Part shown: positions 1 through 12,165 of the stretch, one piece after another
Numbering within the stretch: the first letter of the stretch is position 1
Layout: each line of letters begins with the position of its first letter
NCBI GenBank assembly: GCA_013396525.1
Contig: VWYX01000207.1
Span: forward strand, 258,564-322,563
DNA from: Chaetorhynchus papuensis
Lineage: Eukaryota > Chordata > Aves > Passeriformes > Rhipiduridae
Reading direction: 5' to 3'
Length of the DNA: 64,000 nucleotides
Notes under the pieces: model-generated
The model's input: only the letters and a program-made list of their open reading frames with translations
Told to the model about the DNA's origin: nothing
Databases searched by the model: none
Program-made: the position numbers and the translations under genes

Positions 1-1006
1 ATATTGGTACCCAGGATCCTGTGCCAGGATCCTGGTGAGTGATGGGAGCACTCTTTATGCTGCTTTATTAGATTGGAAAAGGCTCAGGAAGAAGTGTAAA
101 GGATGATTGTTACTTGTCCATCAAGCCAAGAATGAAACACCTGTATTTTCAGTCCAGTATGTCCCAAAGCACAGGAAATTCATGCACAATCTGCTATCAA
201 GAGCTATGATGAGAATGGCAATTTTTGGTTTTGAAGAATTTCAAGATTTTTCTCTAAATTGCTCTAAGTCTAAAAACCCATTTTAAAACACTCACAGTGT
301 TACTAAACAGAGGCTCTGGTGGGTTTTCTGTGAGGAGGGAAACTGCAACAGTAATTTTAAAAGGAAATTTTGGCTGCTGGGTGTGCTGCTGGGCAGCCAG
401 GAGCCCTGCGAGTCCTGCTGAGCTGCACGTTGTGACCCCAGAGCTTTGTGTGGTCCCAGCACCCTGCCCATCCTCAGGGGCTGGCCAAAGACCACAACTC
501 CAGGTGTATTCCCAAGGTGATATGGCCAAAGCCTTCGTGCATCTCCGTCAGGTATTTGTCAAATTCCAAGTGAGCTCCTCAAAGAATATTCTTCCAATGG
601 AGATTTTATTTTTCAACACTGTTAATTTTTTGTCTAGTTGCTCAAGAAAATCACGGTCAGTGATGCTTCCCTCTTACTGAGGCTTTTAAAATCAGCTTCT
701 CATGTTGGGTGGCTTGTGGCCTGATTTGCCAAGTGTGGAGAGTTGATACTTGTGAGAAGTCATCTGCCTTCACATTGTCTCACAAGATCTGAAACTGCTA
801 ACCACTATGGGAATGTCAGCCTGCATTAATGCCCATCCTTTAGCCCATATTTTGCTGACATTAAAAGTATATAAATTAAAGACATTCTCTGTGTGATTTC
901 TTTCTACAGTACTGCTGGTGTTACTTAATGACTCTTACTCTTCTGGGGGTTTTTCCCTTATACATCACCCTGTGAAAGTCAGTCTTGGTGTTCAGAAATT
1001 CCTCAA

Positions 1007-1011
1007 ATATA

Positions 1012-1054
<43 letters not shown>
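1007..1054. repeat. TG/TA dinucleotide microsatellite
   Basis: A short TG run leads into about 17 uninterrupted AT units ending at 1054. It is likely to be length-polymorphic. Confidence 0.95.
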
Positions 1055-1057
<3 letters not shown>

Positions 1058-2239
1058 GTGTAGGAAGTTTTGTTATAGTTCCCACTACCTCTGATTATCT
1101 GATATTAATTTCTCATTAAGTTGACCACATGCAAAGCTAAGTAACAGATCTACAAATATAAATGAGAACAAAATAATATAATGTTCTAGGGTATTCAGAC
1201 CAGTCTGTACTCTTCTACTCTGCTGATATTTGTCAAGTCCTGGAACTTTAGAAGAAAGCAGAAGAGGTGATGGAATAGCATGGAATCATTTCCATATGAT
1301 GAGACTATTCACCTGTGTCTAGTCTGTACTTTTCTAACCCCAAACTGCACATGACTGACTGGAGTTCTCAGACATCACAAAATTTATTTCAGAGCAGAAC
1401 TTACTTCATGAAAGAACAAGTACAGTGGTCTTTGGCTCCAACAAAGCCCTTGAGGCAACTGAGACCTATTTATGCAGGTTGATCCCTGGGCATGCAGCTC
1501 TTCTGCTACCAGGCCCTCAGCTGATGTGGCAGATGAATCTGATCTTTAACTGTGAACATCCTAAGCCATCACGAAAGGATCCTCTGGAAGAAGCCAACCT
1601 ATAGGTCTGATCTCTTCCCACCCATGCTGCTCCTTATGTGGATATAAAAAGCTGAAAAATGATGATTTACCAATATAGATATAGATAATATTTGTCATGT
1701 CCTAACTTCATGATGCCCACGGGCAGTTCCACGTGCTGAAAGTCCTGAATGTCTCAAGAGTAGAAATTCATCTCTTTCAAAGCTGCAGTGATCTGAGAAG
1801 TGCAGTGACAGCTCCCTGGAGATCCTCAGCCCTGCTGACGTGCTGCTCAGCTGGTTGGAACCCAGTGTGAGAAGCCAGCTCCCCTCAAGTTGGCTGGAGC
1901 ACAGACCCAGTTCAGCTTATGTGCATCTGAAATATATGCTTGTATGTAATGCCAAACTTGGACAGCATTTTGGCTGGCTTTGGGGGAGCTGGCTAAAGAG
2001 TCTCACCACTTCCTTTTTTTTTGTTACTACCCTGACAGTCCTTCAGGCAAATGCTCTATTTTTATTTGACATATATGCACATGGTCCATTTCCATGTGTG
2101 TGTTCTTAGGGATATATTCCTGCTCTATCTTGCCCTCCCTTGGACGGCTGCTGCCCACAGCTTCTCCTGGCAAAATGAAATCTCAGGAAAAGTGCAATGA
2201 AGTCAAAATGCTCCACAGCAAATTTATTATTGTTTTTGT

Positions 2240-2378
2240 AGGCCCCTGTTCAGGAAAGTACTTAAGTGTGTGCTTAAGTCCTATTGAAATCAACAGGACT
2301 TAAGAACATGCTTAAAGTCAAGCATATACTTCCTCTGAATTTGGATGTATTGCAGTAAGTGCTTAAATGCTTTTCTGC
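2240..2378. repeat. Decayed ancient amniote dispersed repeat
   Basis: The block contains tattgaaatcaacaggact followed by the spaced strings cttaagaacatgcttaaag and gtgcttaaatgctttt. This matches a family I remember as widespread in turtles, crocodilians and birds, with a cattgaagtcaatggg core and gcttaagtgcttt tail. A second copy with the same order lies at about 30060-30180. I am unsure of the library name. Confidence 0.55.
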
Positions 2379-5300
2379 ACCAGAGCCACGGTGAACAAGA
2401 GTGTCCTGTGACACACGGGGTTTGTGTGATGAGATTTACTTCTTACTTGAGACCGACCAGTGCTGCCCTATGAATGTACAGTTCTTGGCTTGCCTCTCCT
2501 TTGGTGGCACTCCAAAAAGCTCACTGGCTTTTGCATTTGGACGAGGAGTTGGGAAAGGAAAAAAGGCAAGAAAATGGAAAAAAAATAACCCTTACTAAAG
2601 CAATACCTTGGCATGTCTGATATCATGTTGCAACCCATGGGTTTTCCCTACAATGGAGATTTGTGCTATTGTGTGTGTGGTATAATTACTAAGACAGATT
2701 TTTTTTTTCTTAATAGCACAATAAATAGGATATTTCCTGGCTTGCTTTGCATTTCCAATAGGATTTTCACTTCCCCTTTGGGTTCTGAGCGTAAGGAGAG
2801 TAAGTGTCAAAAGGCAGGAGCTTTCCCAGTTTTAAAACAGAGAGGGTGTAACCATGTGTAATGTGAGCCTCGATTTTGATTGTAGGGATGATGAAATCAA
2901 ATCCCTTCTTAATCCTTACTGGGAAACACTGAGGTGAATTAGCCTGCTTGTTTTTTTAACTTGTTCAAATCCTTTTGAAAAATAAATGTGTTTTAGTGTC
3001 ATCAAAAATATCTCCCTGCTTTACCATACAGTCTAACAGACCCCTGGACCATGTGCAGAGTGACCCTAATACAGTGAAAAATGAAAGGAGAAGGAGGGTA
3101 GATAAACCCAAATACATTATTTTCCTGGAAAAAACCACAGTGCTTTGCCATATGCAGTTCTTTCCAGAGCTGCCATTTTTAAGCTCGATGCTTAGTCATT
3201 ATTAATGATGGTGTATTTCCCTAAAGTTCTATATTTTGGGAAAAACTGAAACTTGTCTTTTTTTCCTAACTTAAGGTTAGTTAAAATAATATACAGTTGT
3301 CTGCGTGTATTGCATTCCCCGTGCATGTACAGTTTGAGTATTTTTGGAACACGTGTGGAAATTTATTCCAGTTATTTCATTTATAGCAAAGTACTAGCTT
3401 GAACTTGAGAAGAGCTCCATGTTCACATCGTTCAGCTGTGCTGTGCAGTGCTTGGAGTCTTTTCATACTGCCATGACCTTACAAAAATACTTAACACAAG
3501 TTCATAAAATCACTGAGACTGTTTTTTCTCCCTCCCGAAACCTCCTTAATTTTGTTAATTGATAATGTGTCCATGCAGCCCCCACTTGTGCACACAAATG
3601 TCATTAAAGTTTAATTAATTCACTAAAAATAGCTGAACTATTTAAGGAGGAGCACCTTATAATTAATAAAGGAGAACGTGTTGTTCATTCTTGCCATTAC
3701 TCAGATAGAGGGAAGCAGCTGGTCTGACAGTAGGTTTTTCCTGATGTGATTATACTGAATTCCGGGGCAGGACCTTGGATCACTTGGTGAGAAGGACAGA
3801 AACAGCTGGAGATTAAGTAGAAAAGCATACTTTTTGAGTAGGTAAAGTAATAAAAGTATGTTTGTGGGAAGCAATGGGAGCAGAAAGTGGTGTTTCCAAG
3901 ATGAAGAAACGTTAAGTCTCTAGAAATTCTGTCTCCACAAACTCCAGACTTTTCTGTTGCTGGGATCCACGTTCATCCCACTTAAAATTAAGACACTCAG
4001 TGGATTCAGTCAAAGTGAAAGGTGGACACATTCATCTTTCAGATGTGCATCTTGGCCTTGCCCACTCAGAAGACCTTCCCTTGGGCACCTAAATTAAAAC
4101 TTCATTGGGGTGAGCACTGATTGGCCAAAGAGTCTGGCCCAGCAAATCCTCAAATCTGTTTATTTTACCATGGTCATAATGGGAATTTGCCTTTTCAGGT
4201 GAGGCTCTGCTCTGTTGGGAGTGCACTTTAACAACTCTATCTCCTTTATCCTAGTGCCCACAAAGCTTCAAGTCTGTCCCTAGCTGCAATCTTTTAATCA
4301 GAATTGTCAGTAGTGTCCCTAGCTGCAATCATTATATCAGAAATATCCGACATTACTGGCAGGAAGAGTGCACATGTCACCAACTTGCTCTGTTTTATAA
4401 GTGCTTCATCACTTTTACTGTGTTTCGGGGAAGCTGCATGAGAAAGATTTTGTGAACAACAGCAGGGATAAATGGTGGTTCTCCAGCTTGTCAATTATTT
4501 GTTCTTTTCTTTCCATCCACTGCTTGAGTTCTTGATCTTGATGAAGGTATTATTTAATTCCTGCCTTTCTGAGCCATTACCCTTGGACAGTTATATAACA
4601 GGTTTGTATTTAGGCACTAGTGGGGTGCTTTAAAAAAGCTGTTTTTCTTTGAAGCTCAGAGTGACTAAGCCTGGGAAGTTTTCGCTTCTTTCTCATCTCC
4701 TCCTGGTAGTTAATAGACTTCACAAGGGATCTCAAAACACCCTGATAAGCCTTTGAAGTTGTTACCTACTAAGGTTTTGCTCTTTCTGAGTGGTGAACAT
4801 TGAATTACTGGCTGCTGTTAGAAGCAATGAGAAAGACTTCACAAAACCAACAGAGCCTTGCCTATAATTTCCCCAGAAAACGAGCTGAATATAATGGATA
4901 AATTGTGTTGCTGGGGAGATTTTGATTCTGTTCCCTCCTCTGTCACCAGTTTGCCTTGTGATTTGTGGTAGCATTTTCAGTTATGCCAGTCACATGAGAT
5001 CAAAACCCATGAGTCAGTCTCCACCCAAATCATGAGCCTGGCTTCCAGATCCCGGAGATTTGAACAGAGATCATACCGTACTTTTTCTTTAGTTTATCTT
5101 TTGTTTTTGGAATTTCCTCTGCCTATTCCCAATGTGTCTCTAGCAATAAATGTTTCCCATTGCTTTGGAAGCGTTGAGAAGGAATTTTGACCATTTGGGG
5201 CTGTTGGAGGCCTCGTTTGACCTACACAATAATTTTATTTTGATCACCAAGTGAATCTTATTTCTTCCAGATTTCACATCTTTTTCCTTTTCCCAATGAC

Positions 5301-5399
5301 TTCTACATCCCTTAGCCCCACACAATCCATCACTTCTGTTTCTTCCTTGTCATTTTCATCCTTCCAGGCACAGGCTGTAACTCTTGGGGATGTCCTGTG

Positions 5400-5480
5400 C
5401 TAAGAGTTGGTCTCAATGATCCTTGTGGGTCCCTTCCAGCTCAGCAGATTCTGTGATTCAGCTGATTCTGTGATTCTGCT
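5400..5480 (+). mobile_element. CR1 LINE 3' tail fragment
   Basis: The CR1 3' signature is readable: gatccttgtgggtcccttcc, then the terminal direct repeats gattctgtgattc. It is sense on the + strand and strongly 5'-truncated, as usual for avian CR1. It lies in CLIC5 intron 1. Confidence 0.8.
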
Positions 5481-7517
5481 GCTCTGCCCTCCTTTAGTCC
5501 TCTGGTCTGGAGATGGTTTTTCACCATTCCCTTGAAGGACAGAGAACGAGTAAGAAGATGCCGGTCTGGGTAACCCTCAACCTTTGCATGAGAATAAACA
5601 ATTGGAGAGAGCAGGGAAATGGTGTTCCTGTGTCTTTCCCGAAAAAGATGAAACTTTGATTTATGACTAAGATGGTGAAAAAAGCAAGGGGAAATTTGGT
5701 GTCATATCGCTCTTTTCTCCTATAGCATTTGGGTCTTTTCAGGAAGGGTAAGAAGTCAGAAGTTCCTGGCAATGGTTTAACAAGCTAAATCCAAATCAAA
5801 ATGTGTGACTTTGCAGTAATTATGGTATGCACTATGGTGGTGCCTGGTATTCCCATGGTGACATTGTTGCTGTTGCCATGAAATTTGCAGAACAGAGCTA
5901 ACAATTTAATTAATAAAATTTTGCAGAACCAGGCTACTCCCACCTCAGGTAGATGGGAAATGCGTCTTCTCTTGCTCATCCTCCTGCCCTACCACTCCTT
6001 CACCCACATTGTTTGTTGATCCCTGCATATGCCATGTGCCAGACATGTTGCAGATCCATAATTTCAAGTAAAACTGCAGCCAAACTGTTCCCCCTTATAT
6101 CCGAGTACCTCTAGAGTCTGAGTGTTTGAAACTGAATCTGAACCCAGATCAAAACTCTTTACACAGCTCTAAACTTTGCAACAGGTTGCCTCCAAGCCTT
6201 GAATTCACACTCCCTCTATAGTTTAGTGACAGGACATGTGGAATTTGTTTTTAAATACAGAATCATCAAATGCTTCATTCAAGACACGAGAAGGATTCTT
6301 GATGCCTACCAGAAAATCTTTTGGCTGAACATTTCACAGGCAAGACCTGAATTTGTACCAACTGGCCATGTCTCAAAATGTTTCTAGTTGTGCTGAGGAG
6401 GTTTCACAAGCTGCAATAATTAGAAGTGATTCTTTAAGACAGAGAAATGCTACCTCACAGCTTGAATATTAATAAGAGAAAATTTGTGAGAGCCAACAAA
6501 GCAATATAATATTGTCTCCAAAGGAGAAGGGCATTTATTTGCCTAGCTCTTTCATCAGCCATTTTTGGACACACACTGTGCATAAAATACAGTTATGCAA
6601 CCCATGTGGGTCAACAACGGAAGGTTGGTTGCTTCACCAGGATTATAAGAATCTTTTAAACACAATGGTACCACAAATTAAAATGGAAATCTATCAAAAC
6701 CATTATCGTCCTGAAAGCTTTGGCCGCAAGCATAATTATTGTAGAAGGATGTTGTCCTTGGCCACAGCTTTGGCTCAGTTCAGCTGGTGTTATTTGTATC
6801 CCTCCATGGCTCAAAGTTAGAGTTTACATGGCTAAGGACCATAAATTTTTAGAGGAAAAAATAGGCTGTTTCCTCAATGCTAACACTAGCAGTTTTGTGT
6901 TGTTGTGCAGTGGTTTGTAGGCAACTCATTAGATGCTAGAGATAGGACAGACTGAGTGTGGTGGCTGAAACCTGCCTTGAACCTCGGAAGGATTCAGAGG
7001 GAGGTTTCTGTCTGGACTGGGCTGTTTGTGTCTGAGGCAGCTGTTGATGCAAACAAGAACGAGTCAATGTCCAGAGTTCTTGGGTTTAACGCTAAAGTAC
7101 GTGTTTTAGATAGTAAAGCAGTGAAGCAGATATTGAGCTGATAAAAACTGCAGTCCACAGACTTAAACAGAGCAGAAAGCAGGTGCTGAGTTTGTCCACA
7201 CTGTCCATGAGGCAGGCAGTCCTGTAGGGATGAGAGGAGTTGAAAGAACACCCTGGATGTTGCTTGCCATCAGCAAGGACCACATCTCCTTAGAGCTGCC
7301 CTCAGGAGAGGCTCCATGTTGCATCCTTGATCTCCTGTCAAAGGCTGAATCCTGCAGCAACTCCATTCTTGTGCTGATGATAAACTATATTAAATAACAG
7401 GCACTGATGGTTATTTTTAAAATATTTATTTTTCTTTCAACAGCCACTTTTCTGTCTTGAGGGAGATAAATGAGTAACAAGTCTGAAATCCATTTTTCCT
7501 CTCTTTCTGTCCCCCAG

Positions 7518-7627
7518 GCTGGTATAGATGGAGAAAGCATTGGGAACTGCCCATTTTCCCAGCGTCTCTTCATGATCCTGTGGCTCAAAGGAGTTGTGTT
7601 CAACGTCACCACTGTTGACCTGAAAAG
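7518..7627 (+). CDS. CLIC5: CLIC5 coding exon 2 (thioredoxin-fold start, redox Cys, putative membrane segment)
   Basis: This exon encodes CLIC5 residues 22-57 and the first two bases of codon 58 (CLIC5A numbering). CLIC5 is a metamorphic GST-fold protein. It exists as a soluble form with glutaredoxin-like activity and a membrane-associated form, and it is linked to ezrin and actin in microvilli, hair-cell stereocilia and podocytes. The translation opens AGIDGESIGNCPFSQR. Cys32 in the CPFS motif corresponds to the CLIC redox cysteine, and residues 32-54 form the hydrophobic segment proposed to insert in membranes. I-D rather than S-D after AG, and the string VVFNVTTV, point to CLIC5 rather than CLIC4. 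The 110-bp length equals the conserved CLIC exon 2. The acceptor is cccccag and the donor gtaaaa. No stop or frameshift is present. Confidence 0.97.
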
Positions 7628-7967
7628 GTAAAAACTGTTTCATTTAATTGAAAATAGTTGTATGATCCAGTGTTTGCACTATAGAAAGACCCCTCCAAGT
7701 TAAATCAGATTTTTATCTGGCCTAGAGAGCCTGTGGTGCACAACAAAATAGCTGGGATTCAGGTTTGGTTGTTGTTTTTTTTCTTTTACTTTTGGAATGT
7801 TTTTATATTAACAGGGTGCTTGGGGTAGTTTCAAAGTCTTCTAACCACAAATTACAGGAGAGAAAAAAAAAAAAAAAAGGCAGACTGATTTTGTAGGAAC
7901 TATAAATATCTGTGCAACTACCCAACCATAAAGATTAGTGATTTCATGACTTTTTCTCTGCTTGCAG
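7628..7967 (+). other. CLIC5: CLIC5 intron 2 (340 bp, phase 2)
   Basis: This short intron has donor gtaaaa and acceptor ctgcttgcag. It splits codon 58 (AG/A, Arg). It contains a run of about 16 A at 7863-7878 and a T-rich stretch near 7770-7800. No other feature was seen. Confidence 0.93.
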
Positions 7968-8093
7968 AAAGCCAGCTGACCTGCACAATCTGGCTCCTGG
8001 GACCCACCCACCTTTCCTGACTTTTAATGGAGAAGTCAAGACAGATGTTAACAAGATTGAGGAATTCTTGGAAGAGATTCTTGCACCTCCAAA
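7968..8093 (+). CDS. CLIC5: CLIC5 coding exon 3 (rest of N-terminal thioredoxin-like domain)
   Basis: This exon encodes the end of codon 58 through the first two bases of codon 100. The reading begins KPADLHNLAPGTHPPFLTF, which is essentially the human CLIC5 sequence. Pro73 in H-P-P-F is at the position of the cis-proline that shapes the glutathione site of thioredoxin/GST folds. The segment V-K-T-D-V-N-K-I-E-E-F-L-E-E then follows, and the exon ends with I-L-A-P-P, a few residues different from the mammalian form. The length is 126 bp, the conserved CLIC exon 3 size. The donor is gtaaga at 8094; an in-frame TAA formed by reading through confirms that splicing is needed here. Codon 100 (Lys) is completed by the G at 9418. 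Confidence 0.97.
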
Positions 8094-9417
8094 GTAAGAC
8101 CTTCAGATTTTTTTTCAGTCAATATTCAATTTCCTAGGAATGAAAGATGTCCTAAGAAGAGTTCCTAAAAAGCACTCCTACAACTTTTACTTACAGGAGT
8201 AATATTTATTTATGAAACTTGCTGGCTTCAGTGAGATGACTTCCACGTGTGAAGGTTACTTGTGTGACTAATAACTGCAGAATGTTTTCTCTGTACACAT
8301 TTCAGGATGTCCTTGTATGCAGAATTAAGGAGACCAGTACTAGAAAAATTTTGTAGGGGTCTGGTGGCCACATTTTGCAAAACTAAAAATAGCTTGGAAT
8401 AGATGCTGAGAATTGCCACACAAAATATCTGTGCCAGGAAAAGCATTTTACAGTGAAAAACTAGAGGTTTCTGAGCTGTATGGTGTGTTAGGAAGGTTGG
8501 AAGGGGAACTGATTACAGAGGACTAGAGGCTCTGGAGGCAGAAAAGTGCTCATTATTCTAGTCAAGAAATTACAAGAGCCCATGACTGGAAGCTATAACC
8601 AAACAAATTCAGATTAGAAATAAGGCCCAGATTTTTTCTGTATGAAAAAGCTACCAATGAAAGGTTTAGATTTACCAGATATGCCTTACTTAGTCAAACA
8701 TTTTGGACTTAATACAAGGATAATGGGAAAAAGAAATAGTTGGCTTGTGAGTTGGACCTTAGAATCCATGAATCAATCAAATTTGGCTTGGTTCCTTATG
8801 AAGAATTTTGCCTCCAAGTGAATCAGCAGCTATAGGCCTGTCCTGAGGCAAGAGATCAGGTATTTAAATTTTCTATACTCTGCTCCAAGGCCACTGAAGT
8901 CAGTAGAAGTAATTAGTTTGTGTTTATCTTTCAAATCAATATATTCCTTTTCACCATATGTCTATAAAAAGCAGTGCAGAGACCGGAACACTTCTGTTCC
9001 TTCACCTGGTTAATGCCAGCAGCCCTTGCTATTCCACCCTGGAGCACATTTTCAGTGCAGAGGATTAGACACGACTGCCCTTCATAATGGAGAGAGCTGG
9101 CTGCCAAACTCCCCTGCACCTTGCTGGAAATTTATGCTTCCTTCTGATTTAAGGCTGACTCTGGGTTGTGGTCACATAAAGCACAAGTGCAATTACCTCT
9201 GTCCTGACACCATCTCTGTGTAACTCCCCACACGCCTGCCTTGACAGACAGATCACAGATATGGTTAAGAGTGTCTTGCCAAGCTGTTGTTTTGAGATAA
9301 TGAGTGTTAATTACAGTTCTTCACACAGGAAGTTTTTCTCTCTTCTTGTAAATTGTATTTGTAGCCATTGCTGCGGTGCTGGTAACAAGATGTTACTCTC
9401 CACTTTTGCCTTTTCAG
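8094..9417 (+). other. CLIC5: CLIC5 intron 3 (1,324 bp, phase 2)
   Basis: The donor is gtaaga and the acceptor ttgccttttcag. The interior is plain AT-rich sequence. I saw no recognisable repeat, RNA gene or alternative exon. Short open frames on both strands lack coding character. Confidence 0.92.
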
Positions 9418-9524
9418 GTACCCCAAGCTGGCTGCTAAGCACCGGGAATCAAACACTGCTGGAATCGATATCTTTTCCAAATTTTCTGCATACATCAAAA
9501 ACACCAAGCAGCAGGATAATGCTG
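9418..9524 (+). CDS. CLIC5: CLIC5 coding exon 4 (linker to helical domain)
   Basis: This exon encodes the last base of codon 100 through the first base of codon 136. The translation is YPKLAAKHRESNTAGIDIFS followed by KFSAYIKNTKQQDNA. It covers the proline-loop and hinge region and the first helices of the GST-C-like domain. H-R-E-S-N-T-A-G-I-D-I-F is diagnostic of CLIC5; CLIC4 has H-P-E-S-N-T-A-G-M-D-I-F. The exon is 107 bp, the conserved CLIC exon 4 length. The acceptor is cttttcag and the donor a consensus gtgagt at 9525. Codon 136 (G/CT, Ala) is shared with exon 5. No defects were seen. It is followed by the very long intron 4. Confidence 0.97.
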
Positions 9525-11784
9525 GTGAGTATGACCACTGCCAAACGTGCCAGGGAGTTTGTGCGCTTGGAAGTGGAAGAATTTTGCCATTCTCTCATCT
9601 TTTTATTGTAAACTCTGTTCAGATGACATCAGATATGTGTGCTGATCAGCTTGAGGTGGTTGGTTAGGTGGGCTCAGCTCACATGTCCACAGCTGAATTA
9701 ACTAATCTGTGGTAGTAAATAAAAGAGCCACAGAGTGTTTGGTAGCTTCTTTACCGACAGCCATGACATGTTCCTGTCCATAGAGCCCAGTTGCCTCACC
9801 AGAACAGGATCCCTAACTGCTTACTGGAAGAGACTGGTGGCCTGTGCTACCTCCTCTACTCTGCCCAGGCACTGCTTAGAGGAGTGTGTGCTGACTGGAG
9901 CCAAACCCGTGAGAGCAGCTCATGCTCTGTAAGATGTTGGCATTGGGCTCTTGGCCCTCTTACGATTATGTTACACTGTTGTAGCAAATTTGCTCATACG
10001 AACCAAGTTACATCAAGACATCCCATATAAAGTAACTAAAAGAAAGAAGTGAATTAAAGAAATTTAATTGCGCTCTATAAACTCCAGATTTTCCTTCACA
10101 CGTTTGTTTATGAAAAGAAAGAGTCCCCCAGAAGCTGGATGCCATTCATATTTACATGCATCCCACACTGTCTTCTTAATAAAATCTGTGTTTTCTCCAC
10201 ATTCCTTTCACCTCAGAGAGGCAGAATTTCAGCAAGTCTGAGCTCCTGTTCCTCAGTAAAGCTCTGGATTTACACATCCCTATCCCTTGAGCTTACCTAG
10301 TAGAATATTTGCAGTCGTTCACTGATGTATCTCCTATCTTATATTACTGGTTTCACAGGCAGAGACCTAAGGCAAGTTGAATACCATGCGCTCATATTAT
10401 ATCATTCAGAAAAAACTAGATTTTGCAGGTTCTAGCTCTGCCACACATTTCATCTGTGCAATAATATTTCATTGCTCGGGGCTGACCCATGAGATAAAAG
10501 TGGGTAAATGATGATTTATGTCAGATAACAATCTCCTCTGTAATATTTTTGTGCTGTTAACAGAAGGAAATAATTACAGCACTTCACTTTTCAGTGATGC
10601 TAAAAACTTGGGGGTTTTTTTGTCTAATGCTAATGGGATGCTCAGCTAACCTCTGTAGGAAGTTGTAAAAGGAAGATAAATTAAGAGTTAGACTAAATAG
10701 ATGTAACAATGAAAGTAAAATATCTTGGCCATTTACAAGGAATTTTTATGGTCTGCTCTGCGACTGTAAATCTTCAGCTGTGCTGCCCCACACTCACAGT
10801 CCCAACTCTCGCTTCTCAGGGACTGCAATATTCAAATCCCTGGGCTCACAAGGGCTGGCATCTCCAGCCAGGAACAAATGGCTGTCCTAGAGGTGGCTGC
10901 ATCTGGCCACAAGCAGAGCTGGAATTCAAGGTCTGATATCCACTACAGAGTTAAGGAATCTAACCCTGCAAAGCACTCCACATTTTCAGAAGCTGCAGTA
11001 CGATTAAAGGGAGCTTTCCTTAGTTCTGCATAACAAACCCTTGGTTTAGGTACTCTTTAAATGACAATTAAGCACACCAAGGTTATAGGGACAAGAGCTG
11101 TTAGTCTGCAAGAGAGACCCAATCTTTGCTCCCTGCAAACCTCCTCACTCCATTTTTGTTAGCTGGCTCCTGCTCCTGTCTTATCCAGACACTGCAGTCT
11201 CTGAATGTACTGATGCTCAACTTTCCTCATCAAAGTAGAGAAAAGCTTTGAATTTTATTACAGCTGAAGTGCTGCACTGCAAGGAGAATAAAGCAGAGAT
11301 GGGCAGAGTAGAACTGGATCTTTCTATCTGTAACTATGTTTTTTTTATCAATGAAGCAAAGTCCCTGAGAACCTTGGGGTCCCCGGGACTGTCAGTGCAG
11401 ACCTCAATTTCAGCAGAGTAATTGACTTTCAGTTTTCAAGGGCCAAGGAAGAATAGTTTCTCCCTTATCCCGGGGAAGTTTTACTCACCTTCTGTCCTGT
11501 TCACCTGAACAGCAGCACTTATTCTGAAGGCTGACTTGGATGGGAGAGAAAGAGTTAGTCAAAAAGTAGTTGTGTTAAATTTCTTGAGCAGTGAAATGAC
11601 TGTGTGCAAAGAGGAAAGGAGAGCAACACCTTGTACATATTTCCTAATGAACCTATTTCTTTTTGATTGGTGTTTCATAAATTTTTGTAGAATTGCAACA
11701 CTGATTCAAAAGGGATCTGGGGCCCCAGCCCTGATCTGGTGTGTACCATTTTACAACAGGTCCTGCTGCATTATTCAAAATAAT

Positions 11785-12035
11785 AGAATAGAATCACAGA
11801 ATCCCAAAAGCTGCAAAAGACCTTGAAATCTTCAAGTTCAACCTTTGATCATGACCCTGTCAATTAAACCATAGCACTGAGTGCCACGTCCACTCACTTC
11901 TTAAATACTTCCAGGGATGGTGACTCCACCATCTCCCTGGGCAGCCTATTCCAGTGCTTAACAACCCTTTCAGTGACTAAATTCTTCTTGATGTCCAGCC
12001 TGACTGTCCCCTAGTACATCTTGGGGCTTCCTATT
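11785..12035 (-). mobile_element. CR1 LINE 3' fragment (antisense)
   Basis: Read on + it starts with gaatagaatcacagaatc, the reverse complement of the CR1 terminal repeat. It continues through segments such as ccagggatggtgactccacc and ctgggcagcctattccagtg, typical of CR1 3' regions. It is about 250 bp and diverged. An AT-rich island directly abuts it. Confidence 0.85.
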
Positions 12036-12165
12036 GGATTAAATGATTTTTATATTATATTAATATTATAGTATATTATCTTTATATATATCAAATACAT
12101 TTTATAAATTTGTTTTTACATATTGCAATACTATATTTGTATTGTATTATATGATAATTGTATTT
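12036..12165. repeat. AT-rich low-complexity island
   Basis: About 130 bp of nearly pure A/T with repeated tatatta and atattat words. It follows directly after the antisense CR1 fragment in intron 4. Confidence 0.8.

Larger units (their letters stand above)
1..7517 (+). other. CLIC5: CLIC5 intron 1 (3' portion) / upstream non-coding sequence
   Basis: No CLIC5 first exon is visible here. That exon should end with codons for an acidic stretch plus E-L-F-V-K followed by a phase-0 GT donor, and I did not find one. The region ends at the exon 2 acceptor, a pyrimidine run followed by AG at 7516-7517. Its contents are a TA/TG microsatellite near 1.0 kb, an ancient-repeat remnant at 2.24-2.38 kb, a CR1 3' tail at 5.40-5.48 kb, and otherwise unremarkable AT-rich sequence. 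The short open frames look random: no codon bias, no known domain. That it is intron follows from the position of exon 2 and the usual CLIC exon structure. Confidence 0.8.

Noticed and set aside
1..7517. Search for a CLIC5 first exon (A or B form)
   Set aside because: No sequence encoding the E-L-F-V-K end with a phase-0 donor was found. It must be further 5'.
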